Origin: Oscillospiraceae bacterium
GTDB taxonomy: Bacteria; Bacillota; Clostridia; Oscillospirales; SIG627
NCBI GenBank assembly: GCA_015063985.1
Contig: SVTC01000018.1
Coordinates: 1-48,737, forward strand
Direction: 5' to 3'
DNA: 48,737 nucleotides
The first letter of the stretch is position 1. Each line of letters begins with the position of its first letter. Of the stretch, positions 22,661-31,132 are shown piece by piece. Both the position numbers and the translations under genes were made by a program. The notes beneath the pieces were generated by a model, which searched no databases, was not told the DNA's origin, and saw only the letters and a list, made by a program, of their open reading frames with translations.

Positions 22661-23001
22661 TCCCACGGCATAGGCGTTGGGTCCCTAAGGACACAACGCC
22701 AACTCTATTCGCCTCCCGGCAAGTGATATTGCTTCGCAGTGATATTCGTCTTACGACGAGTGGTATTTGCTACGCAAGTTTATGGGCGAATAGAATATAA
22801 CTGCTCTGCCTGCAGAGTAATATCACTTTTGCGGTAGCATAAATATCACGCTGTCGAAGACAGCATATCACGAAAAACTATCAGGAAGTGCGCACTTACT
22901 CACCACCGAATGCGGCGGTGCAATAAAAAATAGCCGATATGGATTTTATTCCATATCGGCTATTTCACTGTCCTTAGGGACCCAACGCCTATGCCGTGGG
23001 A
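22661..23001. mobile_element. 341-bp MITE-like element with perfect 33-bp terminal inverted repeats
   Basis: The outer 33 bases (22661-22693, starting TCCCACGGCATAGGCGTTGG) are the exact reverse complement of 22969-23001. No reading frame of note lies inside. Inner features are nested: GGCGTTG/CAACGCC (22674-22680/22694-22700), CTATTCGCC near 22704 against GGCGAATAG near 22785, several short hairpins joined by TGATATT-type words, and a 14-bp hairpin at 22929-22964. It fills the whole gap between two convergent genes. No transposase is present and I see no clear target-site duplication. Non-autonomous mobility is inferred from structure. Confidence 0.75.
22929..22964. terminator. Hairpin terminator inside the MITE-like element
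   Basis: A 14-bp perfect stem AATAGCCGATATGG (22929-22942) / CCATATCGGCTATT (22951-22964) with an 8-nt loop. The A-run on its left gives a strong T-tract on the minus strand, so it suits best the galactosidase operon ending at 23007. On the plus strand its T-tract is short, but it is the only terminator-like hairpin after clpX. Confidence 0.75.
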
Positions 23002-23006
23002 GTTTT

Positions 23007-25106
23007 TTATAAATTGATCAATTCGCCTTTTGTTACCTTTTTCTGATAGATACCCATTCCCATTGGAGCAAAGCCTTCAATGGGCTTTTTGCTTATTACG
23101 CAAAGAGTGCCGTCGTCAAGGCATACCGTACCTTCCTTGGTGTTCCTTACCGTGGCGGGGGAGAGGTACTTTTCCTTTAAGCCGATCACAGCCTTGCCGT
23201 GAATTATCGGAATTATGATATAAAGCTTGAAATCGTCGTAATTCTTAAGCTTTATTTCAAAGCCTTCTTCGATCACCGTTAAGGTATCGGCAAACCAATC
23301 GTAGAGGGCAAATTCTCCCTTTTTCATGCCGCAAAGCTCAAGGGGATCCACCGTGGCGGTGACCTCCTCCTCGTTTTCGTGAATGTTGAAGGCTGCCAGA
23401 GCGACTCCTTCGCCGATCTTGTTGAATATCTTAAAGGCCTTTTTCTCCTTTGTGCAGTCTGTGTAGATACAGTCTGCGGTGGGCACTGCGGGGTCATCGG
23501 CTCTGAGTATCCTTCCGTCGGAAAGTACAGTCGGCATTATCACGTCCCTTATGCTTCTTCCCAGCTCGTCGGAAAGATAGATGGGGCCGCCGCTTAAGCT
23601 TCTTATAACGGAGTTTTTCTTTGCCTGTCCGTCGTCGGACCACCACATATCCCAGTCTCCGGTGTATAAAGCACCCTGGCAGAGTGAGTTAAAGCTGCAT
23701 TGGAGCAGGTGGTTTGCAAACCACTGTCTGTTTTCCGGCTGGAAATCTCCCGAAAAGCGGTTTACGTTGGTATCTCCTCTGTTCCAGTAGTTTTCAATGG
23801 GCATACCCATACAGTTGATAAGTGCTTTGTCAAAGAATTTCTTTGTGGCTCCCTCAACGGCAGAGTGAAGGCTTTTGGTGGCGGTGGATATATCGTATTT
23901 TAAATAGCTTAAGTTTTCTGTATTTCCCTGATTATCTGCTTTTATAAAGTCTGCACCGCAGTTTTTATAGAAGCGGTATTGCTTTGTGAAGTATATATCG
24001 CTCTTTCTCTTGTCAAAGGAGGGAGCAAGGCGAGGCTCGTAGGAGTCTCTTGCCACTGTGTACTCCAAAAGCTCCTTTTCATTCTTTGCCAGCTCTCCGC
24101 CGGGATCTATTCCGTGCCAATAGCCGTTTATAGGGTGCCAGATGCCGATCTTCAGCTGATATTCCTCTTTGAGCTTTTCGATAGCTCTTTTAAGACCGCC
24201 GGGGAATCTTTGGGGATCTGCCTCCCAGGAGTAGAGCTCTCTTTGATGGAAGGTGTCCAGATTGTTGTTTTTTACCTCAGCCCACATATCGTCAAAGATC
24301 GCCCACTTGACGGGGATATCCTTTTGCTTGAATTCGCTTGCCTTCTTCAGCATAAGATCCTCCGTTACGTCCATATGAAAGGCATCCCAGCTGCACCAGC
24401 CGAGGTATTCGAACACCTCGGGATATTCCTTGTCCTTTCTGAGCTTGCCCTTTTTCTTCATGACCTTCAAGCCATAAGCGCAGACCTGCTCGCTGAGAGA
24501 ATATACGCTATCTGAGTGTCCGCCGATAAGGATGCATTCATCCTTGCACTTGTCAAGTATGCAGTTTGAGTGAGCCTTTAAGGACGCTCTGCTTTCATTG
24601 GGGAATATTTCGGTTTTAAAGGCATTGTGGCAGGTGGTAAACAAAAGGTTTTGTCCCAATTCGTTTTCGTAAAAAAGAGCTTGGGTGCGTGGCTTAAGCT
24701 CGGATAAGGATTCTATGATCTTTGGTCTTTGCCAGAAGGTGCAGCCCATAAACATATCCGCCATATTGCCTTGACTGTTGAGATCAAAGTCAAAGCCGAA
24801 GCCGCACATAGGGCTTAAATGAGTGGGCTTAAGAGGGTAGCCGTCGGCAGAATAACTCATACTTGCAAATATGGCAAAATTATTCTTTGCTTCCTTAAGA
24901 GTTAGCTCAATTGTACACTGACCGTCCTCGCTTTCAAATATTGCGCTCTTTTTATTGCCGTTTTTCAGAGCGATGTGAAAGATCCCGTCGCAAAGATGGG
25001 CGTATTTAAGCTTTAAAACCGGGTTGAACCAGGGGCTGATATTGGTCATAACAGGTGTGGAGTCATTATAAAGATCCAGTCCCGAATTAATTTGAAAATG
25101 GTACAT
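23007..25106 (-). CDS. GH36 alpha-galactosidase of the Sip1/raffinose synthase group
   Basis: 699 aa. An N-terminal beta-sandwich (1 to about 220) precedes a TIM barrel beginning at 'YLGWCSWDAFHMDVTED' (236-250), the hallmark of the Sip1-related galactosidases. Nucleophile D391 lies in 'GADFIKADNQG' and acid/base D454 in 'RFSGDFQP'. A C-terminal beta domain follows. The absence of a signal peptide suggests cleavage of imported galacto-oligosaccharides such as raffinose-family sugars. Last gene of the minus-strand operon running from galM; GGAGA precedes the ATG. Activity could instead be transfer rather than hydrolysis, as for plant raffinose synthases. Confidence 0.88.
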   Translation of the reverse strand: MYHFQINSGLDLYNDSTPVMTNISPWFNPVLKLKYAHLCDGIFHIALKNGNKKSAIFESEDGQCTIELTLKEAKNNFAIFASMSYSADGYPLKPTHLSPMCGFGFDFDLNSQGNMADMFMGCTFWQRPKIIESLSELKPRTQALFYENELGQNLLFTTCHNAFKTEIFPNESRASLKAHSNCILDKCKDECILIGGHSDSVYSLSEQVCAYGLKVMKKKGKLRKDKEYPEVFEYLGWCSWDAFHMDVTEDLMLKKASEFKQKDIPVKWAIFDDMWAEVKNNNLDTFHQRELYSWEADPQRFPGGLKRAIEKLKEEYQLKIGIWHPINGYWHGIDPGGELAKNEKELLEYTVARDSYEPRLAPSFDKRKSDIYFTKQYRFYKNCGADFIKADNQGNTENLSYLKYDISTATKSLHSAVEGATKKFFDKALINCMGMPIENYWNRGDTNVNRFSGDFQPENRQWFANHLLQCSFNSLCQGALYTGDWDMWWSDDGQAKKNSVIRSLSGGPIYLSDELGRSIRDVIMPTVLSDGRILRADDPAVPTADCIYTDCTKEKKAFKIFNKIGEGVALAAFNIHENEEEVTATVDPLELCGMKKGEFALYDWFADTLTVIEEGFEIKLKNYDDFKLYIIIPIIHGKAVIGLKEKYLSPATVRNTKEGTVCLDDGTLCVISKKPIEGFAPMGMGIYQKKVTKGELINL

Positions 25107-25118
25107 ATCTTCTCCTTT

Positions 25119-26048
25119 TTAAATCTTTTTAATTTCTGTTTTTTTTCTCAGCGCCTCTATCATCTCAAGCTTGGGCGCATTGGTTCCCTGTGTTGTGCAG
25201 GCGGCGCTTCCGCAGGCTACGGCAAGACAAAGTGCTTCGGCATCGCTGCAGCCTTTTTGCTTTGCGCTGATAAAGCCGGCGATGCTGCTGTCTCCCGCTC
25301 CTACTGTGGATACGACCTCCACCCTCGGTGCATCGGCGAGGTAGATGCCGCTGTCACTGCAGAGCAGAGCCCCTATTCCGCCAAGAGATATCATAACGTT
25401 GGATATACCCTTTTTATACAGCTCTTTTGCTCCGTCTATAGCAGAATAAAGGTCTGTAATGCTCGATTTGAGATACTCCGAGATCTCTTCGGCGTTGGGC
25501 TTAATAAGCCAGGGTCTTGCCGAGATAAGCTCATCAAGATCAAAGGATCTCGAGTCTATCACTGTTCTTGCGCCCTTATTGCGAAGAGCTTGAAGCAGCT
25601 TTCGGACATCCTTTGCGCAAATCCCCGCGGGTAATCTTCCCGTTAAGGTAACCACCGAATCGGAGGATACGTAAGGTAAGATCAGCTTTTCGATATCCTC
25701 AAGCCTGCTGCTGTCAAGCTCAAAGCCGGAAAAACTTATTCTTGTTTCGGGTCTTGATTTTGTGTGGATGGTATAATTTTCTCTTATTCTGCCCTTTGTT
25801 CTGAGGCTGAGGGGGGCAACGCCGTCGGCTCTCAGTATTCTTTCAAATTCATCGCCGTTTTCCTCGCCCAAAAGACAAAAGGCAAGGCTTGGGGTTTTCA
25901 GTGAATTGAGCGCACGGGATATATTTACTCCCTTTCCTCCTGCCTGACGGCTTGTGATCCGGGCAAGACTCTCCTTGCAGGAGTCAAAGTCATCGCATTG
26001 GCAGTGAACGTCAAAGGCGGGGTTAAGGGTGAGAGTTATAATCTTCAT
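25119..26048 (-). CDS. PfkB-family sugar-phosphate kinase (1-phosphofructokinase/LacC type)
   Basis: 309 aa from the ATG at 26048, which overlaps the stop of the dehydrogenase by 4 nt. The start 'MKIITLTLNPAFDVHCQ' is the signature of the 1-phosphofructokinase/tagatose-6-phosphate kinase branch; 'RQAGGKGVNISRAL' is the first PfkB signature and 'VSTVGAGDSSIAGF' the second, holding the catalytic Asp. It phosphorylates a hexose 1- or 6-phosphate. Next to an L-sorbose-1-phosphate-reductase-like dehydrogenase it may act on the ketose or hexitol phosphate that enzyme makes; the substrate remains open. Confidence 0.9.
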   Translation of the reverse strand: MKIITLTLNPAFDVHCQCDDFDSCKESLARITSRQAGGKGVNISRALNSLKTPSLAFCLLGEENGDEFERILRADGVAPLSLRTKGRIRENYTIHTKSRPETRISFSGFELDSSRLEDIEKLILPYVSSDSVVTLTGRLPAGICAKDVRKLLQALRNKGARTVIDSRSFDLDELISARPWLIKPNAEEISEYLKSSITDLYSAIDGAKELYKKGISNVMISLGGIGALLCSDSGIYLADAPRVEVVSTVGAGDSSIAGFISAKQKGCSDAEALCLAVACGSAACTTQGTNAPKLEMIEALRKKTEIKKI

Positions 26049-27301
26049 ATCAGCTTTGGCCCCTTTTCCAAGAGTATCCTTTCGGCCTCCGCACACCAAT
26101 TGCCGCCGTTTTTCTTGACCGCATCGCCAAGCTCACGGTATAAGGGATCGCTTTTTCCCAGCTCTTCAAGCTCGTCAATGGCAATAAGCGGGATATCTAT
26201 ATGGGGATAACACACCTTTTTTGCACCCGATGGCTTTTCCATTGCGTAAATCGCAGCCTCCACCGCCTTAAGTCCGAGAATGTGGCTGACTAAAGCTCCC
26301 GATTCAATGACCTTGTTTTCAATAAGTCTGATGGTGTCAACGGTGTCCTCGGGAATACTTCCCGCAGTCCCCACCACGTGGATGCCGTCGTAATGTATCC
26401 TGTAAAGGTTGATCGATCCCGAAAGCTCCTTTACGGCGGGTCCTGCAAAAAAGTTTATGCAGCCGTCCTCGCGGCAGATCCTTTCCGCCATGGAAAAGAG
26501 CTCGGGAACGGGTACCATTACAAATACGTCGTCGTAACCGCCGTCGGATAGGGCTTTAAGCTTATTTACGGGATCCTTCATATCCTTGGTGTTCACGTAG
26601 TCGAGCCTGCAGCCAAGCTTTTTCGCCTTTAGCTCGGGGCATTTTCTCCTTGCAAATTCAAGCCTTTTTTCGTCTATGTCCGTTACCGTAATCTGACCCG
26701 CTCCCGCATAACCCATTGCAAGCTCAACGGCTCCCAGCCCCATTGGTCCTGCGCCTCCGAGGATGGCAATCCTTCCGCCTTTCTTGGCCCCGTCACTTCG
26801 CTTGTAATCGGTGTAGTCGGTGTGGTAAAAGCCCTTGTAGCCTCTTAATATGCACCCGAGAGCCTCCACGAGAGAGCCCTCGAAAAATCCTTCGCCGCAA
26901 TAGGGGATCATACAGCCTCTTTCCAATACTATCGACGGTACAACGCAGTATTTGGAGCTTCCGCCTATGAACCGGTAGGAATACCCGGGATCATAGCCCG
27001 ATTCAAGCTTCAGAGCGGGCTGGATAACGATCTTTTGTCCCACTCTCCATTTGCCGCTGAGGTCACTGCCCACTTGGACTATTTCTCCGCACATTTCGTG
27101 TCCGATGATAACAGGCGCCTTATCTATGCCGTCGGGCACCCTTTTGTGGGCGCTTCCTTGCTTTACCGCCTTGTAGGTGGAGGTGCATAAGGTGTCAGTT
27201 ACCACCTTTATGAGTACCTCGTTTTCTTTTATTTCGGGGAGCATAAAGCTTTCCGTTCTCAGATCCATTGCTCCGTAGAGTCTTACGGCTGTGGTTAACA
27301 A
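26045..27301 (-). CDS. Zinc-dependent MDR dehydrogenase, L-sorbose-1-phosphate-reductase-like
   Basis: 418 aa from a TTG start at 27301. The TTG is chosen because GGAGG (27312-27308) lies 6 nt before it and the preceding gene stops at 27303; an upstream ATG would overlap that gene by 47 nt. The medium-chain fold shows the catalytic zinc site ('TLCTSTYKAVKQG', 'IIGHEMCGEIVQVG') and a Rossmann motif 'ILGGAGPMGLGAVELA'. The overall length, longer than usual alcohol dehydrogenases, and the 'GYSYRFIGGSSKYCVVPS' stretch recall SorE. It likely interconverts a hexitol and a ketose phosphate. The usual four-Cys structural zinc loop is not apparent. Confidence 0.8.
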   Translation of the reverse strand: MLTTAVRLYGAMDLRTESFMLPEIKENEVLIKVVTDTLCTSTYKAVKQGSAHKRVPDGIDKAPVIIGHEMCGEIVQVGSDLSGKWRVGQKIVIQPALKLESGYDPGYSYRFIGGSSKYCVVPSIVLERGCMIPYCGEGFFEGSLVEALGCILRGYKGFYHTDYTDYKRSDGAKKGGRIAILGGAGPMGLGAVELAMGYAGAGQITVTDIDEKRLEFARRKCPELKAKKLGCRLDYVNTKDMKDPVNKLKALSDGGYDDVFVMVPVPELFSMAERICREDGCINFFAGPAVKELSGSINLYRIHYDGIHVVGTAGSIPEDTVDTIRLIENKVIESGALVSHILGLKAVEAAIYAMEKPSGAKKVCYPHIDIPLIAIDELEELGKSDPLYRELGDAVKKNGGNWCAEAERILLEKGPKLI

Positions 27302-27302
27302 A

Positions 27303-29894
27303 TTAGTCCTCCTCTTCTTCGATAACGGGTATCTCGTATTTTCCGCCATCGTGTAGGCGTTGAAGCTCGCCGTCCATCCATTCTGCTCTGTCAGTGAGGA
27401 AATCTCTAATATATTGAAGCTGCTTGGAGTAGGTATTGTATCTTACAACGTCTGACCGTTGCATAGTTGTCCTTATGTTAAGAGTGTCCCATCTTTTAAA
27501 GTTTTCCTCTGCGGACGGGCTTACCGTTTCCTCGGCCTCGGATAATACCTCCATCGCTCTGGAAAGCAGGGGAGCCTTTATTTCCTGCCATCTTTGGTAC
27601 ATGGCATCCACAAATTCCTTGTCTTGCAAAAGGTGAGCTGTCCAGGTTATACCCACGTAATCGTCGTCGGTGGTGGTCGCCCAGCTGTCATAATCGGAAT
27701 CATCTCTGTTGAAGTTTCCGAAGGCAAGGTCGAAATCCCATATCGGCCCCATCATCAGGAGGGTGTCGGGGTTTTTGGTATAATAACAGCTTCTTCTGAA
27801 GGCTCCGTCGGTGTTGTTGGTGAGCTCCATTATGAGTATCCAGTCAATAAGGGTCTCTTCATCCAGATAGCTTCGCCAATCCCCCTCGTTCATTACAGCA
27901 CGGTCGGCGGATTGCAAGAGTCTGGATATATAGTCAAACTGTGTTGAGGTCAGTTCTCCCTTTCCCGGGCTTTTGCAAAGAGCGAACCTTATAGAGCCTG
28001 CGTGGAAATAGTCGATTCCCAGCTTGTGAATGGAGGAGTCAACACCGCCTACCTCGATCAAATATCCGCTATCCTTGGCATTGTAGCTTTTATTAAGCTC
28101 AACTCTGCCCTCAGCGGCCTCAAGATGCTCCCCAAAGGTATACACTCCTTGATATACACCGTTAAAAAACACGTCAACGGCATATTGGGTGGGGGTGTAT
28201 TCAAAGCTTAAAAGCTTGCCCATTTCGTATGCAAGGCGGTTTCTTATAAGACTTTTGTCGGCATAATTTGCAAGTAGCGCCCATTCATTGGAGGCGCTGA
28301 GACCGAAGAGTGAAATATCCTCGGAAAATTTAAGCTTGTAGGGCTTTTTCTCCCAATCCCAAGTGGAGTTTCCTCTGCCTCTTATCTGTACGGGAGTCTC
28401 TTCAAGTGATGAAAAGCCGCTGCTGTTGCCGTGGAGAGTAAAGGTGGCGTCAACGTAGTTTTTTCTGTCGTCCACAGAGCATCTGCCGTCGGTGACGATC
28501 TCGATGACCGGCAGGCTTTTATATTCCCGAACTGTTTTTATAAGGTATTTGGTTTGGCAATTATCTTCATCTGTCAGTGTGAGAGTGGCGTATTTGGTAA
28601 GATCCGCGGTTGAATCGGAATTAAGAATATCCTCATTGAAAGAATAGGAGCCGAAGTCAAGCTCGATCTCTACCGTGGCGTTTTCAAGAGCGTAATAGTC
28701 GTCAAGATAATCCAAGGTTCCGATTATAAGGTTTCCCTCTACGGTGTATTCTATAGGTCTTGTCAGATCCTCGTGGCGCACCTTAAAGGAGAGGATCTTG
28801 TTTTTTGCGTTGCCGCCTAAAATATAAGCGTCAAGCTTTACTCCGTTCAGCGTATCAAGCCTTGAGCTTTCGCAGAGCTCGGGGGCATCGGGAACTCCCT
28901 TGCCGATCCAGCTCAGAGCGGTGTTGGGACATTGGAAGGAAAGCCTTGAGTTGTCCTGCTTTTGCTTGGTGTCGATCACAACGCTTGCTTTTTCATCGCT
29001 TTCAAATTTAAGACAGTGACCTTGATAATCAAGCTCCTTTTCAAAGCTGATATTGCAGATAAAGTCAAAGCAGATATCATCCTTAAGGCTGAAGGAATCA
29101 ACAAGCTTGATGTGGGAATCATAGCTAAGCCTTCTTTTACTCAGCTCAAGAAGCATCTCGAAGCTTTCCACGGGATAGCTTTTCTGATCCACCGTTTCTC
29201 CGTTTAAGCTTTCGGTCTTGATATAGAAATCCAAAAGCTCGGTGTCGGTGGCAAGGGTGTCCCTTGCTACGTAAAGCTTCGATCTTGGCGCATCGCACTG
29301 TAAAAACAAAGCGCTTTTGCTTTGAGATAAAATTACAAGAGTGTCCTTTTTATCGGAGGTGAAGCTAAGTCCCTCTCCCGTGATGGCAAAGCCTTGCATA
29401 TCTATTCTGCAGGAGCTTGAAAGCTGCATTGTTTTATCGGTATTTATATCGTTAAGTAATACTACGTCTTTTGTGCCCGTGTGGGATAAGGCGGCTTGAA
29501 GCTCGGCTTGATCCTTTACGAAAAACGTGGTTTTTTCGTCGGAGAGTAAAATAATAGGGCAGGGATAAGGATGCGATACCTCTTTTTTCTCAAACGGCGA
29601 GAGGGATATCTTTTCATTACCGAAGAAGACTGTGATCTTCTTGTCGGAGCCGTTTTGTAAAATTACCCGCTCTTCTTTTTCGGAGGAATAAAAACGCTCT
29701 TCCGAATCCTTAAAAAGGACAGCTTCTCCATCTTGAGCAAATACTGTAAAATGGGTGGGGGCTCTGTGCCATATAAGGCCTTCAAACACCGCCGTAAAGC
29801 AAAACAAGACCAGCCCTGCACTGATCAATGCCAAAAGCAGGGCAAGTCTTGTAAAGAGTCTTCTTTTTTTCTCGTTAAAGAGAAGGTATTGCAT
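27303..29894 (-). CDS. Membrane-anchored CotH-kinase-domain protein
   Basis: 863 aa. A short basic cytoplasmic tail and one helix at about 14-38 ('RLALLLALISAGLVLFCFTA') anchor it, with the rest outside. The region 50-470 has no domain I recognise and is beta-rich. The CotH kinase domain runs from about 470 to 830 with 'QIRGRGNSTWDWEKKPYKL' (503-521) and 'GPIWDFDLAFGN' (716-727). CotH proteins are atypical kinases first described in spore coats; secreted versions occur in many Clostridia. It sits in the middle of a galactose operon, 1 nt before the dehydrogenase start, which is unexpected. Its target, if any, may be a surface protein or a glycan. Confidence 0.85.
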   Translation of the reverse strand: MQYLLFNEKKRRLFTRLALLLALISAGLVLFCFTAVFEGLIWHRAPTHFTVFAQDGEAVLFKDSEERFYSSEKEERVILQNGSDKKITVFFGNEKISLSPFEKKEVSHPYPCPIILLSDEKTTFFVKDQAELQAALSHTGTKDVVLLNDINTDKTMQLSSSCRIDMQGFAITGEGLSFTSDKKDTLVILSQSKSALFLQCDAPRSKLYVARDTLATDTELLDFYIKTESLNGETVDQKSYPVESFEMLLELSKRRLSYDSHIKLVDSFSLKDDICFDFICNISFEKELDYQGHCLKFESDEKASVVIDTKQKQDNSRLSFQCPNTALSWIGKGVPDAPELCESSRLDTLNGVKLDAYILGGNAKNKILSFKVRHEDLTRPIEYTVEGNLIIGTLDYLDDYYALENATVEIELDFGSYSFNEDILNSDSTADLTKYATLTLTDEDNCQTKYLIKTVREYKSLPVIEIVTDGRCSVDDRKNYVDATFTLHGNSSGFSSLEETPVQIRGRGNSTWDWEKKPYKLKFSEDISLFGLSASNEWALLANYADKSLIRNRLAYEMGKLLSFEYTPTQYAVDVFFNGVYQGVYTFGEHLEAAEGRVELNKSYNAKDSGYLIEVGGVDSSIHKLGIDYFHAGSIRFALCKSPGKGELTSTQFDYISRLLQSADRAVMNEGDWRSYLDEETLIDWILIMELTNNTDGAFRRSCYYTKNPDTLLMMGPIWDFDLAFGNFNRDDSDYDSWATTTDDDYVGITWTAHLLQDKEFVDAMYQRWQEIKAPLLSRAMEVLSEAEETVSPSAEENFKRWDTLNIRTTMQRSDVVRYNTYSKQLQYIRDFLTDRAEWMDGELQRLHDGGKYEIPVIEEEED

Positions 29895-29905
29895 CTTTTC
29901 TCCTG

Positions 29906-30976
29906 TTAACGTGAAGTGAATTTGAATAAGGTTGTGGTCTTGAAGCGTTCTCCCTTGTCAAGATAAGCGGAGGGGAATTGGGGATGGTTGGGGGTATCGG
30001 GATAGTGCTGAGTTTCAAGGCAGATAGCACTTCTTCTTCTCTGAGGCTTGGAGCCCTTGAAAACTATGTCATCGTGAAGGAAGTTTCCGCAATATACCTG
30101 AACGCCGGGCTGGTCGGTGGCTACCTCAAGGGAAAGAACGTCGTCGGGAGAGGTAAGAGCTGCGGTCTTGAAAAGTGTGGTATTGCGATAGCTGACCTCT
30201 TGGGTCCGGTCTATAACGTAGTTGTGGTCGTAGCCGCCTGCGTATTCAAGCTGGAGATCCTTTGCCTCAATGTCTCTGCCCACGGTCTTCTCCTCGGTGA
30301 AATCAAAGGCGGTTCCCTTAACGGGTCTTATCTCGCCGGTGGGGATGAGAGTATGATCTACGGGTGTAAAATTGGAGCAATAAAGCTTTAGCTTGTGATC
30401 AAGAACGTTGAGCTCTTCAAAGCCCGTGAGATTAAAGTAGCTGTGGTTTGTAAGGTTGAGGACAGTTTTTCTGTCGCTTTCTGCCTCGTAGCCTATGGAA
30501 AAGCTTTTGTCATCGTTTAAGGTGTACGTAACGGTAACCTTAAGCTTTCCGGGATAGCCCTGGTCCATGTGGGGGCTTGTGATGGTCATGATAAGCTTGT
30601 CGCAATCAGCCTCAGAGTTTTCCGTAACGGTCCATATGTATTTGTCAAAGCCCTTAAGTCCGCCGTGGAGAGAATTTTCTCCGTTGTTTATTGCCAGGGT
30701 ATAGTCGACTCCGTCAATGGAAAATTTTCCGCGGCAGATCCTGTTTCCCACTCTTCCTATAAGTGCACCCTGGTAGCCGTCGTTATCCTCGTATTCCTTA
30801 ACGGTGTCATATCCGCCGATAACGTCTCTTACACCTTTGGAGGTCTCAACAAGACACTTGTGAATGGTAGCACCGTAATTGAGGATCCCCAGAGTCACAC
30901 CATTTCTTTTAAGAAGGTATTCCAGGACCTCATCGGTTTCCTTGGTTTTGCCAAAAGTGATTTTTTCTATACTCAT
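29906..30976 (-). CDS. galM: Aldose 1-epimerase (galactose mutarotase)
   Basis: 356 aa from the ATG at 30976, preferred because AAGGAG precedes it at the right distance. Family landmarks: 'GVTLGILNYGATI', 'GRVGNRICRGKFSIDG', 'NNGENSLHGGLKGFDKYIW' (catalytic His in LHGG) and 'LNLTNHSYFNL'. It interconverts alpha and beta anomers of galactose and glucose, feeding galactokinase. First gene of the minus-strand operon, divergent from galT. No galK or galE is present in the window, so the Leloir pathway is only partly encoded here. Confidence 0.96.
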   Translation of the reverse strand: MSIEKITFGKTKETDEVLEYLLKRNGVTLGILNYGATIHKCLVETSKGVRDVIGGYDTVKEYEDNDGYQGALIGRVGNRICRGKFSIDGVDYTLAINNGENSLHGGLKGFDKYIWTVTENSEADCDKLIMTITSPHMDQGYPGKLKVTVTYTLNDDKSFSIGYEAESDRKTVLNLTNHSYFNLTGFEELNVLDHKLKLYCSNFTPVDHTLIPTGEIRPVKGTAFDFTEEKTVGRDIEAKDLQLEYAGGYDHNYVIDRTQEVSYRNTTLFKTAALTSPDDVLSLEVATDQPGVQVYCGNFLHDDIVFKGSKPQRRRSAICLETQHYPDTPNHPQFPSAYLDKGERFKTTTLFKFTSR

Positions 30977-31007
30977 TTTAATGTTCTCCTTTTTGTTGCT
31001 TGGCTTC

Positions 31008-31036
31008 ATTATATCATATAATTATGTATTTTTCCA
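31008..31036 (-). promoter_or_regulatory. Promoter of the galM-to-GH36 operon
   Basis: On the minus strand TATAAT (31013-31008) with a weak TGGAAA (31036-31031) 17 bp upstream. The weak -35 hints at activator control. Confidence 0.65.
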
Positions 31037-31073
31037 CCAATTTTTTAAAATAACGCGAAAAGAAATAAAATTC

Positions 31074-31102
31074 TTGCAAATAGTAAAAAGATGTGTTAAA
31101 AT
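31074..31102 (+). promoter_or_regulatory. Promoter of the galT-PHP-phosphatase operon
   Basis: TTGCAA (31074-31079), 17-bp spacer, TAAAAT (31097-31102), 30 bp before the galT ATG. It diverges from the galM promoter, 37 bp away, allowing common regulation. Confidence 0.75.
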
Positions 31103-31132
31103 ATACCTTGGATTTTTATTTGGAGGTGTCCT

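Noticed and set aside
22705-22860. Direct repeats in the MITE-like element considered as a CRISPR array
   Set aside because: Units are short, unequal and self-complementary, there are no unique spacers of constant length, and no cas gene is near.
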